Positions 46,145 to 58,300 of a DNA stretch of 64,000 nt are shown here, piece after piece. Position 1 is the first letter of the stretch; every line of letters begins with the position of its first letter. Below the pieces are notes generated by a model that saw only the letters and a list, made by a program, of their open reading frames with translations, made no database searches and had not been told where the DNA came from. Source of the DNA: Clavaria fumosa (lineage: Eukaryota; Basidiomycota; Agaricomycetes; Agaricales; Clavariaceae); the NCBI GenBank assembly GCA_951802425.1, contig OX637797.1, forward strand, positions 3,410,001 through 3,474,000, written 5' to 3'. The translations under genes were made by a program, and so were the position numbers.

Positions 46145-47566
46145 TCAGTCCGTCCGCATGAAAATCAAGATGCTCTCATATACCGCCCAGGCGATTGCGG
46201 AGCTGCCTACCTTTCTCGACATCCTCAAGTAAGCACCGTCGAAGAAACCAGTCATACCCCGCGTCTGTCAAGCGCAGATTGAGACCCACATATTGAACAA
46301 TCAGTCCTACTCACTGCCCATATCGTCCGGATCGTCTTGGCGAATCCCCGATAATGGCTTTCTGAACGGACTTGGATCTTCGTCTAGCATGACGATCCGG
46401 TCCAGGTTAGAAAGAAAGGAAATAATGGCTCGGCACTGTTCTCAAGGGAACATGCCCACCTTAATGACATCAAAGGGTTGAGTGGCAAAGGTCGCGATGG
46501 CGCCGGCCCCTGCCGCGGAGAACCCGTGGATTCCAGCAGATTGCGTGCTTGAGTGACGGGGCAGAAGAGATGCTGAGCGCGACGACAAATCAGCGACAGT
46601 CACACATGCATGAAATCTCGAGGGTGAAGAGAAGAACTGACCCGTCTCTCGCTTGATGCCCTCGTAGCAAAGGACGAAGATTCCAGCGTAGGGGCCATCC
46701 CGGAGAGCAGAGGCTAGGAAACCCTTGAGTAGCTCAGAGGGCCCGAGGCGGATGATGCCGGAGAGCGCGCCTGATAGGCTGCTGTACGCGTACATACCAC
46801 TCTGAAAAGTGAAGAGTTCATGGTACTAGATCAGCGGCACGCAATCTTGTGATTCCCTGCGGCCCGGCGAAAACACAGATGTACCTCGTAGCGCGCCTTG
46901 AGGAGGGTGAATGGATTTAGGACGAAGCCGACCGCAACGCGTGTAGTTGCGCCCGCGACGAGGTTGCCTTGACTAGTCAACACAGGAAGGACAGAGGTAT
47001 TTTTGCCAGCAGGCATTGCGGGTTCCTTGTGGACCCTCGCGAAGTAAGGTGATGTGGCCATGAATGTGCGGAGCTGCGTCAGACTTGTCATGTACAATGC
47101 TACGCCAGGGACATTTCTATGGCAGAGTCATCAATGGGATAAATGGCACAGGACGGGGGAAAGCGCACCGAGCGAGCGAAGCTGCTGTTCCTCCCCAAAG
47201 ACCGACCACTCCCTGTGTAGCGATAATATCTCTCATTGTCTTTACGACGAGAGTCGTCTTCCTAGCACGGTGTATATGAAAACGAAATTCGATGCGAAGT
47301 ATGAACAGCAAGCATACCGTAGTTTCAGAGTCCCATCCTCCTGCTGCAGCCGCGTTTTGAGTAGGTCGACTAGCGGTGTATTTTTGTCATCAACACGAGA
47401 TGTGGACTAATACACACAACAGAATGACTGCGGACGCAACATACACGGCTGGAGGCACACGGTAGACGCGAATCCCGACAGACCGCCTGCGATTAAATTG
47501 AGCGAACAACACAAACAGCGAGTTTCAGCATGCACCCGAGAGCAATTGCTGTCCAACATTTTTCAT
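46145..47566 (-). CDS. HEM25: Mitochondrial glycine carrier, HEM25/SLC25A38 (303 aa)
   Basis: Exons: 47536-47566, 47445-47486, 47318-47369, 47169-47261, 46885-47116, 46642-46801, 46460-46572, 46315-46383, 46145-46264 (912 nt). Three mitochondrial-carrier repeats are visible: GLSGFASTVCLQPFDLLKTRLQQ-type, then LVAGATTRVAVGFVLNPFTLLKARYE, then GAGAIATFATQPFDVIKTK. The unusual second signature (NPFTLLKARYE, lacking the acidic residue) and RNVPGVALYMTSL point to SLC25A38/Hem25, which imports glycine for the first step of heme synthesis. Length fits the family. The start ATG at 47566 gives MKNVGQQLLSGGLSGF, as expected. The gene diverges from the permease 597 bases away. Confidence 0.93.
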
Positions 47567-48163
47567 GAGCGAAGTACGCCGTTTGTGTCCGGCTTGGTCG
47601 ACTTGGTTGCAGTCTCGCGGGGGGGTAAAACGGGTGGCGGCGCTACATGATACGGATAAGGCATAAGGCCGTATTTACACGGCACAGCCCGCTAACAGTG
47701 GCCTGAGCACCCCAGAGGTTCTACCCTCCTCGGCATCCGTGCCTCCCACGCTCCGTGCGTCCTCTTGTCCTATCCACATGCCCTGTGCGTAATAAATATC
47801 AAATCTTTGTAGCCAAGAGAACAACTGAGTTGTGAAAAATATGACCCACAGTGCCACCAAAAAGACCATACAAATTGTACATTAAGTATGTAACAGACAC
47901 AAATGGTATGTAGAAGAGTCTATATTGTAACATGTTGTTGAAATACTATTTACTTCAAATAAGACTCCAAAACAAAATATAAGTTGGAAATAATTTCCCA
48001 CGCCAAGAGAATTGCATTGTACCAAAAGTTGAAATAGCACTATAACCGAACAAGTTAGCGGGATAAAGGCTTCGAGCACGTTTGTTCCTGTTCCTGATCT
48101 GATAAGATCCCGATAACGACTCGCAGTCTCGCACCCTCCTTTCCTTTCGACACTCATCAGGAA
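47567..48163. other. Shared upstream region of HEM25 and the permease
   Basis: 597 bases between divergent start codons; no supported frame. Presumably both promoters. Confidence 0.5.
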
Positions 48164-50567
48164 ATGTCCACGGATACGAAAGCGACTAAGAGCAACTCCG
48201 AGGACGCCTCTCCTGTTGACGAGGATGAAGTTCAACTGGTAAACACCTCCTCGAGTCCGTCGGTGGGCGACCCGATCGCAGAGATGAGGCTGTTATGTCG
48301 TTGTCACTGAGCTGGTAACGTCAAATTTTAAATGGATAACCTGGAACGGCTGCGGGTATCCTAGGTTTACTCATTCAGACCCTCTTTGAGGACTGGATGC
48401 AGCACCGGGATTGAGATCATACCGCTCGAACCTGATCAGCGCTCATACCTGCGTAGGGAAGCCCCCAGAGTGTCATCCATTTATTTGCTCCTCTCAGAGG
48501 GGCGCCCAGCGCGTTACTGACCATCTGTTTCATTTTGAATATCAGCGAAAACTCGGCTATAAACAGGTGTGTTTGATTTCTTTCGTCTCGCCGACCTTCA
48601 CGACGTTTGTTACAGCAGCTACATCGAACTTGGCACCTTGTTGAATCCTTTGCGGCCAGTTTCGTCGCTTTGAATTTTATTGGTGGCGTGAGGCGCGTCC
48701 ATACACCCAAGATCTCCATGCATTGGCTGAAAAACAGGTCAGATCCACGTTCTTCCTCGGTCTCTTGGCAGGCGGCCCTGCGGCCCTATGGTACAATCCC
48801 AGCTTTTCCCTTAACCCTAGACGCTTCAACTTCGTCGCAGGTCCTCTTTCGTAATCACTATTGTGTTCATGGTAATCACAGCAGCAGTCCTGGCTGAAAT
48901 CTGCTCCTCGCTCCCTCTGAGCGGATCCATCTACATCTGGGCCGCTGAAAGTGCGGGCCCTAAATACGCCAGGTTCTTTGGTTTCTTGGTCGCGTGGTGG
49001 GCTTGTACTGCTTGGATGACCTTCGCTGCGGGAAATTGTCTGGTGCGGCTACCGCGCCCTTTATATACAGTTTCTGGCTCAATCAGCCGTCCTAGACAAC
49101 GGCGAATTATATCGTGTCGCAACTATTTGTATGGGGTGTCGATTTTCCTGGCATGCACAACTCGGGGATCAAATTTCGTGCCCTCACATGGGCCATATCC
49201 GAGGGCCTGCTTATCCTCTCCGTCGCCATCAATTATCTTCCGCCGAAACTGTATTCTCTTGTCTTCAGAATTGGCGTTCTTGTACTGTTGCTGGATTTTT
49301 TCCTCTGTGTCATCTGGCTTCCGATCGGCGTCTCTAGGACGTACGGCTTCAGGTCGGCAAAGGAGGTATTCACCATGACGCGTAAGTATCGACTTCGTTG
49401 TCGTGACTGCAACTTAATGCTATTGTAGATAACGGAACCGGGGCGCCTGCCGGATGGAATTGGATCCTATCATTGTGAGCCTAATCCTTGGATTTGACTG
49501 TGACCACTTTCAAAATTGCGTGGAGCCTCTTCACCGCTGGAGCCCTCACGGGCTTCGACGCGTCGGGCCATATTGCTGAAGAAACCAAAAATGCAAGGTA
49601 GGTAATTGTCCGGCCGAGTCGGACTCAATCTTACCTTATTTGCAAAGCGCTGTCGCAGGGAAAGGCATTCTCAGCAGTGCTATAGCGACCGCTGTCCTAG
49701 GCTTCGCCACTGCGATCCTTTTCCTTTTTTGCACTCCCAATTTGGATACGCTGTTCGCACTGCCCGCGCCGCAGCCTTTTGTTCAGATTTACGCACTCGC
49801 ACTTGGAAGAGGCGGCAGTGTCGTCATGACTGTCGTTGCTGTCATTGGGCTCATTTTGGTAATTGTTACCAGACCTTCCAAGCGGGTGTTGTTGATCAGC
49901 TATTGTATGCCAGAGTACAAGTGTGGTCATTGTTGCTTCCTCTCGTCTCGTCTTCGCTGTGGCCCGTGACGGTGTTCTCCCCCTCTCCTCCTGGATTGGA
50001 CGTGTGACTCCGCGCGGCGAACCACGGAACGCTGTGACAGTCATATACGTTTTCGGCGCCCTCATTCTCTTGACGATCCTCCCAAGCCAAGTGGCGTTCT
50101 ATTCGCTTGTGTCAGCTGGTGGCGTCCCGACCATTGCCGCCTATGGCTTGATTGCCCTATTGCGGTTGACGATGACGCCGAACAAGTTCCAAGACAGCCG
50201 TTTCCGATTGGGCAAGTGGGCGAAGCCGTTCTACTTGTCCGCTGCACTATTCAACGGCTTGGTGTTTGCTGTGAGTTTGTTTCGCCGACCTGCTTAGGCG
50301 TGGGAGTGTAATTTCACCCCTAGGTTATGATATCTCCTTTCTTCTTCCCCGTGACCGCCCCCACGTTTAATTTCGTGAGTCTCGCTCGATTTGCTATGCA
50401 ACGTCCATTGACAAGCTCTGTGAAAGGCATGTGTCATCTTGGGAGCTGTCACCATCTTCGCGCTTCTCAGCTGGTATTTCATACCTGAGGAGAACTGGTT
50501 GAGAAGGGAGCAGGTCCTTCGAGGCTTGGGTGAATTCAAAGAAGCAGAATTCAAAGAAGCAGAATGA
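48164..50567 (+). CDS. Amino-acid permease, APC superfamily (527 aa, 12 exons)
   Basis: Exons: 48164-48238, 48546-48566, 48619-48687, 48738-48790, 48841-49042, 49096-49381, 49429-49474, 49526-49597, 49648-49858, 49914-50270, 50324-50374, 50427-50567 (1,584 nt). Recognised by RKLGYKQ, SFAASFVALNFIGGVR, EICSSLPLSGSIYIWAAES, WWACTAWMTFAAGNC, NGTGAPAGWNW, ALTGFDASGHIAEETKNA and SSRLVFAVARDGVLPLS, with about 12 membrane segments. Family members take up GABA, choline or amino acids; substrate unknown. Exon 2 is only 21 nt, after an unusually long 307-nt intron. The exon 3 acceptor is a CAGCAG tandem, so one Gln may be added (48616 start). The C-terminus has a 15-bp duplication (EFKEAEFKEAE). Confidence 0.93.
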
Positions 50568-50749
50568 AAAACACGACGATGCCATTGGGCTATCGTTGAT
50601 TGAAAGTGAAAGTTTGAAACTATGTTCTCTACCGAATCGCACATAAATGCTTTATGATACGTCTACTTTGTCTCTATTCCGCTACCTGACGTGCTCTGTC
50701 CGCAAAGCCAATTGATTGTCTCTCGCTTTTGGATGCTCATAGAGTGCAC

Positions 50750-52970
50750 TTAATATGGCTCCAGCCCAAGCAGGCCCTGGCATGCGCCTTCTACATCTAC
50801 GATCTGAAAAGGAGTCAGGGAACAAATCCACGTAATGAATATTCTGACGCGCCTCCTTCGGCGCATGGGCGGACAGCACAATGGGTCCTTCTTTAGTGAC
50901 AAGGACTTGGTCCTAATCAAAAGGGCGTCAGAGGGCCAGGGAATAGAAAGGCAGACTCGGACTGGGATACCAGCCTCAATGCGGATCCCCATGTTGTGAA
51001 ACTGCTTAGGAAAGGCAGAGGAAGGCGGGACGTAGATGCCTAGGTATCCAGACGCAAAGTGAGGGTTGTTGTACAAGCGAGAATGGGGTGGCACTGACCG
51101 GGCTCAACCGTGATGACCATCCCTTCTGCTAATCTGCTCAGGGTGGTATTATTCCAGGCACGAGGCGTGAACATGGGTCATGACATACGGCGCGTAGCGG
51201 GGAAGGGATTCATGCAAATCTGCGCAGCGCCGATAAGGGACCTCAATGAAAGATGACAGGAAGCGGAATTTATTTGACCTATGCCGATACTATGTCCCAC
51301 AAGGTGTTCGTACAACGATCCTTCCAGGTCTCCGGAAGACAAATCAAACCCAACCTAAATAATCCATTCACAAATGACTAGAACCGTAGATGAACAGACC
51401 ACAGCGCTTACTTTGACAAGCTCCCTTCCTAGTAGTTTCACACTTTCTTTGTGGAGACTGTCCAATGAATGCGCAGACCCGGCCGTGTGGCAGAGAGCTA
51501 TGAGCGACTTTTGTACCGAAAGTACCACGGAATACAGCTCCCCTTGGGCTGAGGTGAACCTCCCTGATATTGGATACGTTCGAGCTGGGCCGAATTTAAG
51601 ATTCAATCCTCTCAGAGAAGTAGGAGCACAGACTGATATCACTGGCATACCCACTGAAACGGAAGGTCAGCGCGAAGTTGAGCTGGAAATCCGGGGACAC
51701 ACACTTGTATTCACAGCCCGCGTCAACGAGAACGAGCTCGTCTTCCGGTAACAGGTGATTGTTATCAGTATAATGAATAATTAATGCGTTCTTCCTATGT
51801 CCGATCAAAAGAATGTGGCGAGAGCCAAAAGAAGTTCACCACGCACCCTGAAGCGACGACAGGTACATACGCGGGACGTTGGGATCCCTCGAGTCGGCAT
51901 GTATATTCAAAGTGAGCTGCAAGAGCAGCTTCTGATAAGCCTGGTCTGGCAAACCGCATCGTCTGGCGCAGCGCCAATTGTCAATTGTCGTAGAAAAGGA
52001 GAAATTCTCTGTAAAGGACATGCCTTAGTATGGGCCTTCGCGCTAATAGCTGCTGCAGTGCGCATAACCTTTTGTTCACTGGGAGACTTGATAGTCCGCA
52101 ATTTGCTAATCTCCAGCGCTAGCGGCTTTCTCTTTGAGCTTTCCAACATGTTGAGGACGGAGTCACCTTCCTCTCTTGAAGTTAGCAAGTATTTGAGGAG
52201 CTTAGGCCTAAAAAATGGCCATTGAAGGCGCTGAAGAGACGGCGTTGGTGACGCTGGGATATCCATATAAATATGTGAGTAGAGAGGGAACAGGCTACGG
52301 AGATGTGCAGGCAGCTCAGAGGTCGATAGCGTTCGGTCGGCAGAGAAGATGTGAAGCGCGTCCTTGTGGCTGGTTCTGTCGCGCACATGTTATTGGAAGG
52401 CTGACATATTACTTATTGACTCACCTCCCGCCCTCCCACTTTTCCGAACGCGCGTCTTTGCCGCGTAGGAACAAAGTCATGCGATACCCTTTAGATGAAG
52501 ATATTTTTTCTAACACGAGGATCAAAACAATGCCACCGGACACTTGAGCCAGGACACACCCAGTACCACAGCAGATTCCGGCTCCTCAAAGCCTGTCAAG
52601 TACCAGAAGTCTGAATTCTGGCGATATTTGTAACTGGAGAAAGGGCCTGGTGAGCACAAGTATATGTTTCCTGGCAGTGCTTACAATATATCTGGGGGGG
52701 AATTATAAGCGCCCGCACTCGCAAAGGTCAGAGGAACGCACTGGCCGACATATATTTCATGGGAGCGGCTAGGGATACGACAAGACTGTCGTCCGGAAGC
52801 GAGTCCATCAACTTCCTGCGACGTGCTTCATAATCTTCCGCTGGAATGCCTGGTGTGAGATGATCCGGTGCTACGAGGTGCGGGTGAGATTGTGAGAGGG
52901 GCTGGCCGTAGACAGTCCCTTGCGTTGCATACCGTCGCGCGGACGCGCACATCAAGGATCGCCGGAACAT
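50750..52970 (-). CDS. ICP55: ICP55-like mitochondrial aminopeptidase (Xaa-Pro aminopeptidase 3), 488 aa
   Basis: Exons: 52742-52970, 52685-52691, 52560-52633, 52425-52509, 52024-52375, 51847-51962, 51705-51794, 51634-51653, 51412-51584, 51279-51354, 51189-51219, 51099-51133, 50975-51039, 50853-50912, 50750-50803 (1,467 nt). The M24 metallopeptidase ligands are all present: LVDAGCEY (Asp), ASDITRT (Asp), GHSIGIDLHES (His), VEPGIYVP (Glu), GIRIED (Glu). The N-terminus MFRRSLMCASARRYATQG is a mitochondrial presequence. ICP55 trims one residue after presequence removal to stabilise matrix proteins. Exon 2 is 7 nt. Intron 5 must use a GC donor (AAG|GCATGT); the last two introns also fit family sequence best with GC donors, though GT alternatives exist. 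Confidence 0.92.
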
Positions 52971-53162
52971 GGTATCAAGCCCTAACCCCAAACCTAGGGT
53001 TACAACAGTGCAAAAAAATGTCACGCTTAGACTGCGGTTCTGCTTCCGGCCAATGGCATATTGGTTGGCTGTCCCGGACCACTATGAATTAGGAGATGTA
53101 AATATTACAGGTCGTAAGTAGATCAGGCATGACTATTTTCTCAATCCGCACAGCGTTGATAT

Positions 53163-55128
53163 CTAGTGATGGCTATGATGGAAATGGAATCCCTGACCGC
53201 CGCTCTGTTGGAAGAAATTCGCGAAGAAAGGATGCCCTCCATTGAAGTCGCCTGTGAAGGGGTGTCCATGTTGCGACGCCATCGGATCGTTCGGGTCTTC
53301 ACCCGAATCAAACCGGGCACGGAGCTCTGAGAGGGAATGAGGCGTCGGAGGCTTGAAAACATCGGCGAAACATACCAGGCTTAGACAGAACTTCATAAGC
53401 TTCATTGACAGTTGCCATCTTAGCTTCGGAGCCACCCTTGTCTGGATGGGCTTTCATCGCTGCCCGACGACTGCAAGGGAAATGCTTAGCAAGGGTCATC
53501 CCATTAGTGAATGGGAGTAACAAACAAAGCTTTCTTGATTGTTCTCGCATCCGCATCCCTTGCGACCCCGAGGACCTTGTAATAATCCTTTTGTTTCGAC
53601 TGTTTCAACAAACGCTTTGCCCTCTGCAAACGTTCGTGGACCTTTGAGTACGTAGGAGACGAGTGAGCGTTAATGCAAACGGAAATGACAGGGGTACGAG
53701 GCGCACCTCGGAATCAGACCTGCCGCTGGCTTCGAACGCTCTCTCGAGGTATCTGACAGCTTCCTCCCATTCTTCTCTTTGCAGCGCTGCGTCGCCTTTG
53801 CCAGTCAAACCGTCCACATCTTCCCTGTTCCCGTCCATCGCCAAAAGGGCATCACACCAACGTTCTCCTCTACGTGAGGTCCCAATGTGGGTGTATGCCC
53901 GGCACACCGCACTCAGAAGAATTTGGCGTCGATAGCTGCTTTTCTCCGCAGACGGCATGGGAAATTCGGCGCGGGAGGGAGATTCAACGGCAAGGAGTTC
54001 CGGCAACGCGAACTCTTCCATTGCTACCTGGAATTTCTGTAGAAGCCCGTCCCCGAGTAGCTTGTTGGGACTTCTGCCCAAGACAAGCGCAATCACGCCG
54101 TGCCAGTCTTTTGTTTGTAGAGCACTCTCTATTTTAGAGAACAACTTGTCGGACGATTTCACAAAACGATGTGCAGCAAGGCAATGCTTGGAGTCTGGAT
54201 CTAGATGTAGGCATTGCTTAAGGGCGGATACTGCAGGGGAGGAGGATGGTGGGGTAGAGGGTTTGAGAAAGAAGTATGCGAGACGGAATATTCGCATGAG
54301 CGATGTGGTCGAAGACGGTGTTATGTTCATAAGACGGCTACAGAAAGATATTGTGTCAGAGCAGATCCACGTGATCGAATGAAACACGAACGTTAGGTCG
54401 CCAACGGCGCTCTCGATTTCACCTGCGGCCAGAGCACATTCTACACGTAGCTGTCGCAGCCTGACAGAAAAGGGGGACGTCATTAGCCCCTTGCTCGCAA
54501 AATCCACGCATGCTGTCCACAACTGGGCTTTCGCTGCTCTGTTGGCTTTATCACTTGCCGCCTCAGCTTCGGAAATGGCGAACATGAGATCTGTCGCAAC
54601 CTGATCACCCTGCACTTTGGCGGTGTAGCGCTTCAGAGCCTCTCGTGCATCAGAGAAATGCCCGTCCTTGGTGTGGATCTTGGCTTTCATGAGGAAGGCA
54701 TTGTCGAACGTGGAAGAAGTCAGGTGAAGAACTTTCTCGAAGTCCTCAAGGGCAGAAGAGTGCCTATTCAAAGAGAAATAGGCTGTCGCACGTTTGTAGT
54801 AAAGTAGATAATCTGATGGCGATTGCTCTGTACCAGAGTCCGTCAATATTCTGAACAGGGAAGGGCCAAATGGGGCGGACAGCGCTTGCGATGTGGGCAA
54901 GGAAGCTCACATCACAGGCTCTGGGACGAAGAGATTTCCCATCATAAGACACGTACCAATGGCTTCTGAATAAGCCTTTGCTGCATCAATGTATTTCCCT
55001 GAGGAGAGTAAAGAATTCGCGTGGTTGATCTGCGGTAAAAGACCCGGCGGGTATAATGAGGACCCAGACTTGTCGGCGTTGACACCATTTAGCAAGACAA
55101 GAAGCGACCAGAGCGCGCAGAGTCGCAT
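53163..55128 (-). CDS. P58IPK/DNAJC3-like ER co-chaperone: TPR repeats plus J domain (537 aa)
   Basis: Exons: 54957-55128, 54392-54827, 53707-54337, 53526-53641, 53376-53470, 53163-53326 (1,614 nt). A signal peptide (MRLCALWSLLVLLNGVNAD) is followed by TPR units (YLLYYKRATAYFSLNRHSSALEDFEKVL and others) and a J domain near the C-terminus (KDYYKVLGVARDADARTIKKAF; HPD in KAHPDKGGSE; ATVNEAYEVLS). The end is Gly/Phe/His-rich (FHFHHSHH). In animals the DNAJC3 protein delivers unfolded clients to BiP in the ER lumen. The architecture and size match. No KDEL-type tail is present, as in other family members. It shares a 242-bp upstream region with RAD16. Confidence 0.92.
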
Positions 55129-55370
55129 TCGCAACGAGACAGGGAGAAAGTGGTTGAGGTTTGGAACGGAGGAGATACGAGACACGTCTTTGGACTAATA
55201 GATTATGTAATGCATGGTTACGGCACAGCCACAGCACTCTTCCTTGGCACAGCACAGCCACAAATATGTGCTTGTACTTGTTTGACGCAGCGCGCGATTA
55301 ATTTTCTGTAAATGAGTCAGGGCTGCGCCACTAGCGCGGCTCGACTCTTCTCTCAGCAGCACCGTACACC
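55129..55370. promoter_or_regulatory. Bidirectional promoter region between the DnaJ-TPR gene and RAD16
   Basis: Only 242 bases separate the two divergent start codons, so both promoters must lie here. Two GGCACAGCACAGCCAC-like words occur (about 55225-55262). No clear TATA box. Confidence 0.45.
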
Positions 55371-58300
55371 ATGGCGCGTGCAATACGTAGAACTAAGAGA
55401 CGCGCTGCACCCTCTCTCTCTTCAGCGGCTCCTACAACCACAGTCTCTCCCATTTTCAGCACAAAGAGCTCCGTTCTGTCAGAGAGCCCGTTGACATCGG
55501 ACGATGACCGAGACACGCACAAAGAAGCGGTCAAAGCCACAGTATCCACGCGACGCTCAAGAGCGTTGTCCAGAAGCAATAACAGAAAACGTTCTGCAAC
55601 CATTGATGAGTTGAGCGGAACGGCCCAAGCGAATGACTCACAAGTCGCGCCGGTCAAGCGAAGGGCTCTTAATATGAAAGCGTTCGTTGAAATCCAAGTA
55701 AGAATTTTGTTTTTACATTGATTTGAGGTTATGAAAACGCGTCACTCTCATAAATCTTCTCAACAGACGCGTCTCTCGAGCAGCGCGCACAAAGGGGGGA
55801 ACGTTCTCGTCGCGCCAGCCCAGAGTGGTCAACACGCGACTAGCTTTGACAATGTACCTGAGGACGCCTTCGAGAACGATTTGAACGCGCCTACCATCGA
55901 GTCCGAATGCGTTGACTCTGAAGTTGAGTTTCCCGACGAGTCTCGTCTCTCGGCCATGTCTTCAGATCATGAAGCGTTTCAAGTAGAAGAAGACGAAGAG
56001 GCCCTGCTAAGCTTAGCCATCGACATGTCGCTGCGGAGTGCGAGGCTGGAGGCGGCATCTAATGGCCGAGTTGGTCAGTCGTCACAATCGGCGTCTCTTG
56101 TGAATTCCACGACCTCCGTCCGCGCTGCCTCTGCAAAGCGCCATCGTCAAAAGCGCGGCTATGCTTCCTCTGAGGACGAGGATTTTGTGGAGGATGTGCC
56201 GGGGTCTGAAGACTCTGAATCCGATGCATCTGTCTCTAGCCGTAGCTCTTCATCTGCGCCCAGCGTACTCCATCAGAGAAGAGGGAACAGACAGAGAACT
56301 GCTTTACGCCGTCGTCGCACTGGCGAATTGGTGAGAAGGCTTGGTTACAAATTAACGCCAGTGCGTGTTCCTTCACCATGTCAGCTAAAATCTGCTCAGC
56401 TGCTTTTCCGCAGGCCGAGAGAACAACTATCGCATTGCAAAGCCAACATCCCGAACTGGTAAATGTGTGGGATGACATAGGGAGTCGTCCGACCGTCGAG
56501 CCTCACCAAGGCGAGCAACCGGCGGATCTGAGAGTTGTTCTCCTGCCTTTCCAGCGCGAGAGCTTGTATTGGATGAGAGAGCAGGAAAAAGGTGCTTGGA
56601 GTGGTGGAATGTTGGCGGTAATGTCTTCCCCAATCGCATATTTTCCATGTCTTATAAAAATGTTTCAGGATGAGATGGGGTGCGTTTACTATGTTTTTTA
56701 GACCATCGTATCAACTCATGAGTAATAGGATGGGCAAGACTATACAAATTCTTTCTTTGATGGTCACCGACGCTATCAAGTCTAACCTCGTCGTTGCGTA
56801 CGTCCTACTACCATCTCCTGTCATATGTACTCAAAGTTTTTGTCAGTCCAACGGTTGCCGTGATGCAATGGAAGCACGAAATTATTAACCGCACGAGTGG
56901 CATGAGTGTTGTAGTTTGGCATGGTTCATCTAGGCAGAACAATATTGACGAGTTGAAGAAGTATGACATAGTGCGTCCATGTTTCGACTTGTTCCAATGA
57001 GAGCGTTGCATATTTACCCTCATAGGTGCTTACAACGTATGCTGTCTTAGAGAGCTGCTTCCGCAGGCAACAGATCGGTTTCAAACGAGGTGGAGAAATT
57101 ATCAAAGAAAGCTCACCTCTCCATGCAATCAACTGGAATAGAATCGTCGTAAGACCCATCATCACCCCCCTGAAATTCATTTTCACCGGTTCGGTTGCAG
57201 CTCGATGAGGCGCATAACATCAAGGAACGTTCCACCAATACCGCTAAAGCATGCTTTGAGCTCAATAGCAAGTACAAATGGTGTTTGTCTGGAACCCCTT
57301 TGCAGAACCGAGTCGGAGAGCTATACAGTCTTGTTCGATTCCTGTTGAGTCCTAACCTCTTCGGCCCATTTCCCTCGCTGACGTCGCGGATAGAGGAGGG
57401 GACCCGTTCAGCTATTATTTTTGTAAGCGGTTTTCCTCCAGCTCAATGTTTACTTCATGAAATATACAGGCAAAAAATGCGACTGCAAGTCTCTGCATTG
57501 GAAATTCACCAATAAGAGGAATTGTGATGGTGCATGCACTTCTCCTACCAACAAACATATCTCATTTTTACATGTCTAGGATGTGGACACGGTCCCATGC
57601 AACATGTGCGTCAGCATGTCTTCGACGTTACTAGTAAATGCATCATGTCCCGCTCATCTCCCTTCTGAAGACATGTTTCTGGAACAATGAGATCTTGACA
57701 CCAATCCAGAAGAACGGAATGCTTGGGCCTGGTGGGAGCGCCTTCAAAAAGCTAAAAATTTTGCTGGACAGGGTAATGTTACGCCGCACCAAAGTTTGTT
57801 TCTTCTGCCTTTGTCGAAGGCTCCTTCTAACTGCATCCAAAGATCCAAAAGGCCGATGACCTGGGACTGCCTCCACGGACAGTAATCATACGCAGAGATT
57901 ACTTCAGTCCAGAAGAAAAAGAGCTCTATCAATCGCTCTTTTCTGATGCAAAGAGACAGTTTAATACATATCTTGACCATGGCACAATTTTGAACAGTGC
58001 GTCATGACTATTTCAACGCGGCATTCCCTGAATGGTTGCTTTTTCAGATTATTCCAACATCTTCAGCTTGTCAGTGACCTCAAAACTGGACTGACTTGCG
58101 TCTCAATATTCTTCTCCTTACTAGGCTCACTCGCATGAGGCAAATGGCCTGCCATCCTGATTTAGTCATTCGAAGCAAAAGCAACGCTGGGGTGTTTGTA
58201 GAGGAAGAAGGCGAAGCTACCGTCTGCCGACTTTGCAATGACCTCGCTGAAGATGCCATCATGTCCAAATGCCGGCATATCTTCGACAGACAGTGCATCA

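Noticed and set aside
52971..53024. Upstream start for ICP55 at 53024
   Set aside because: The extra residues are hydrophobic and unlike a presequence; the ATG at 52970 begins a standard arginine-rich mitochondrial signal.
57423..57529. Stop codon inside the RAD16 helicase frame near 57515
   Set aside because: It lies in a different frame; the 24-nt and 60-nt exons (57399-57422, 57470-57529) give the conserved [17 protein letters not shown] run.
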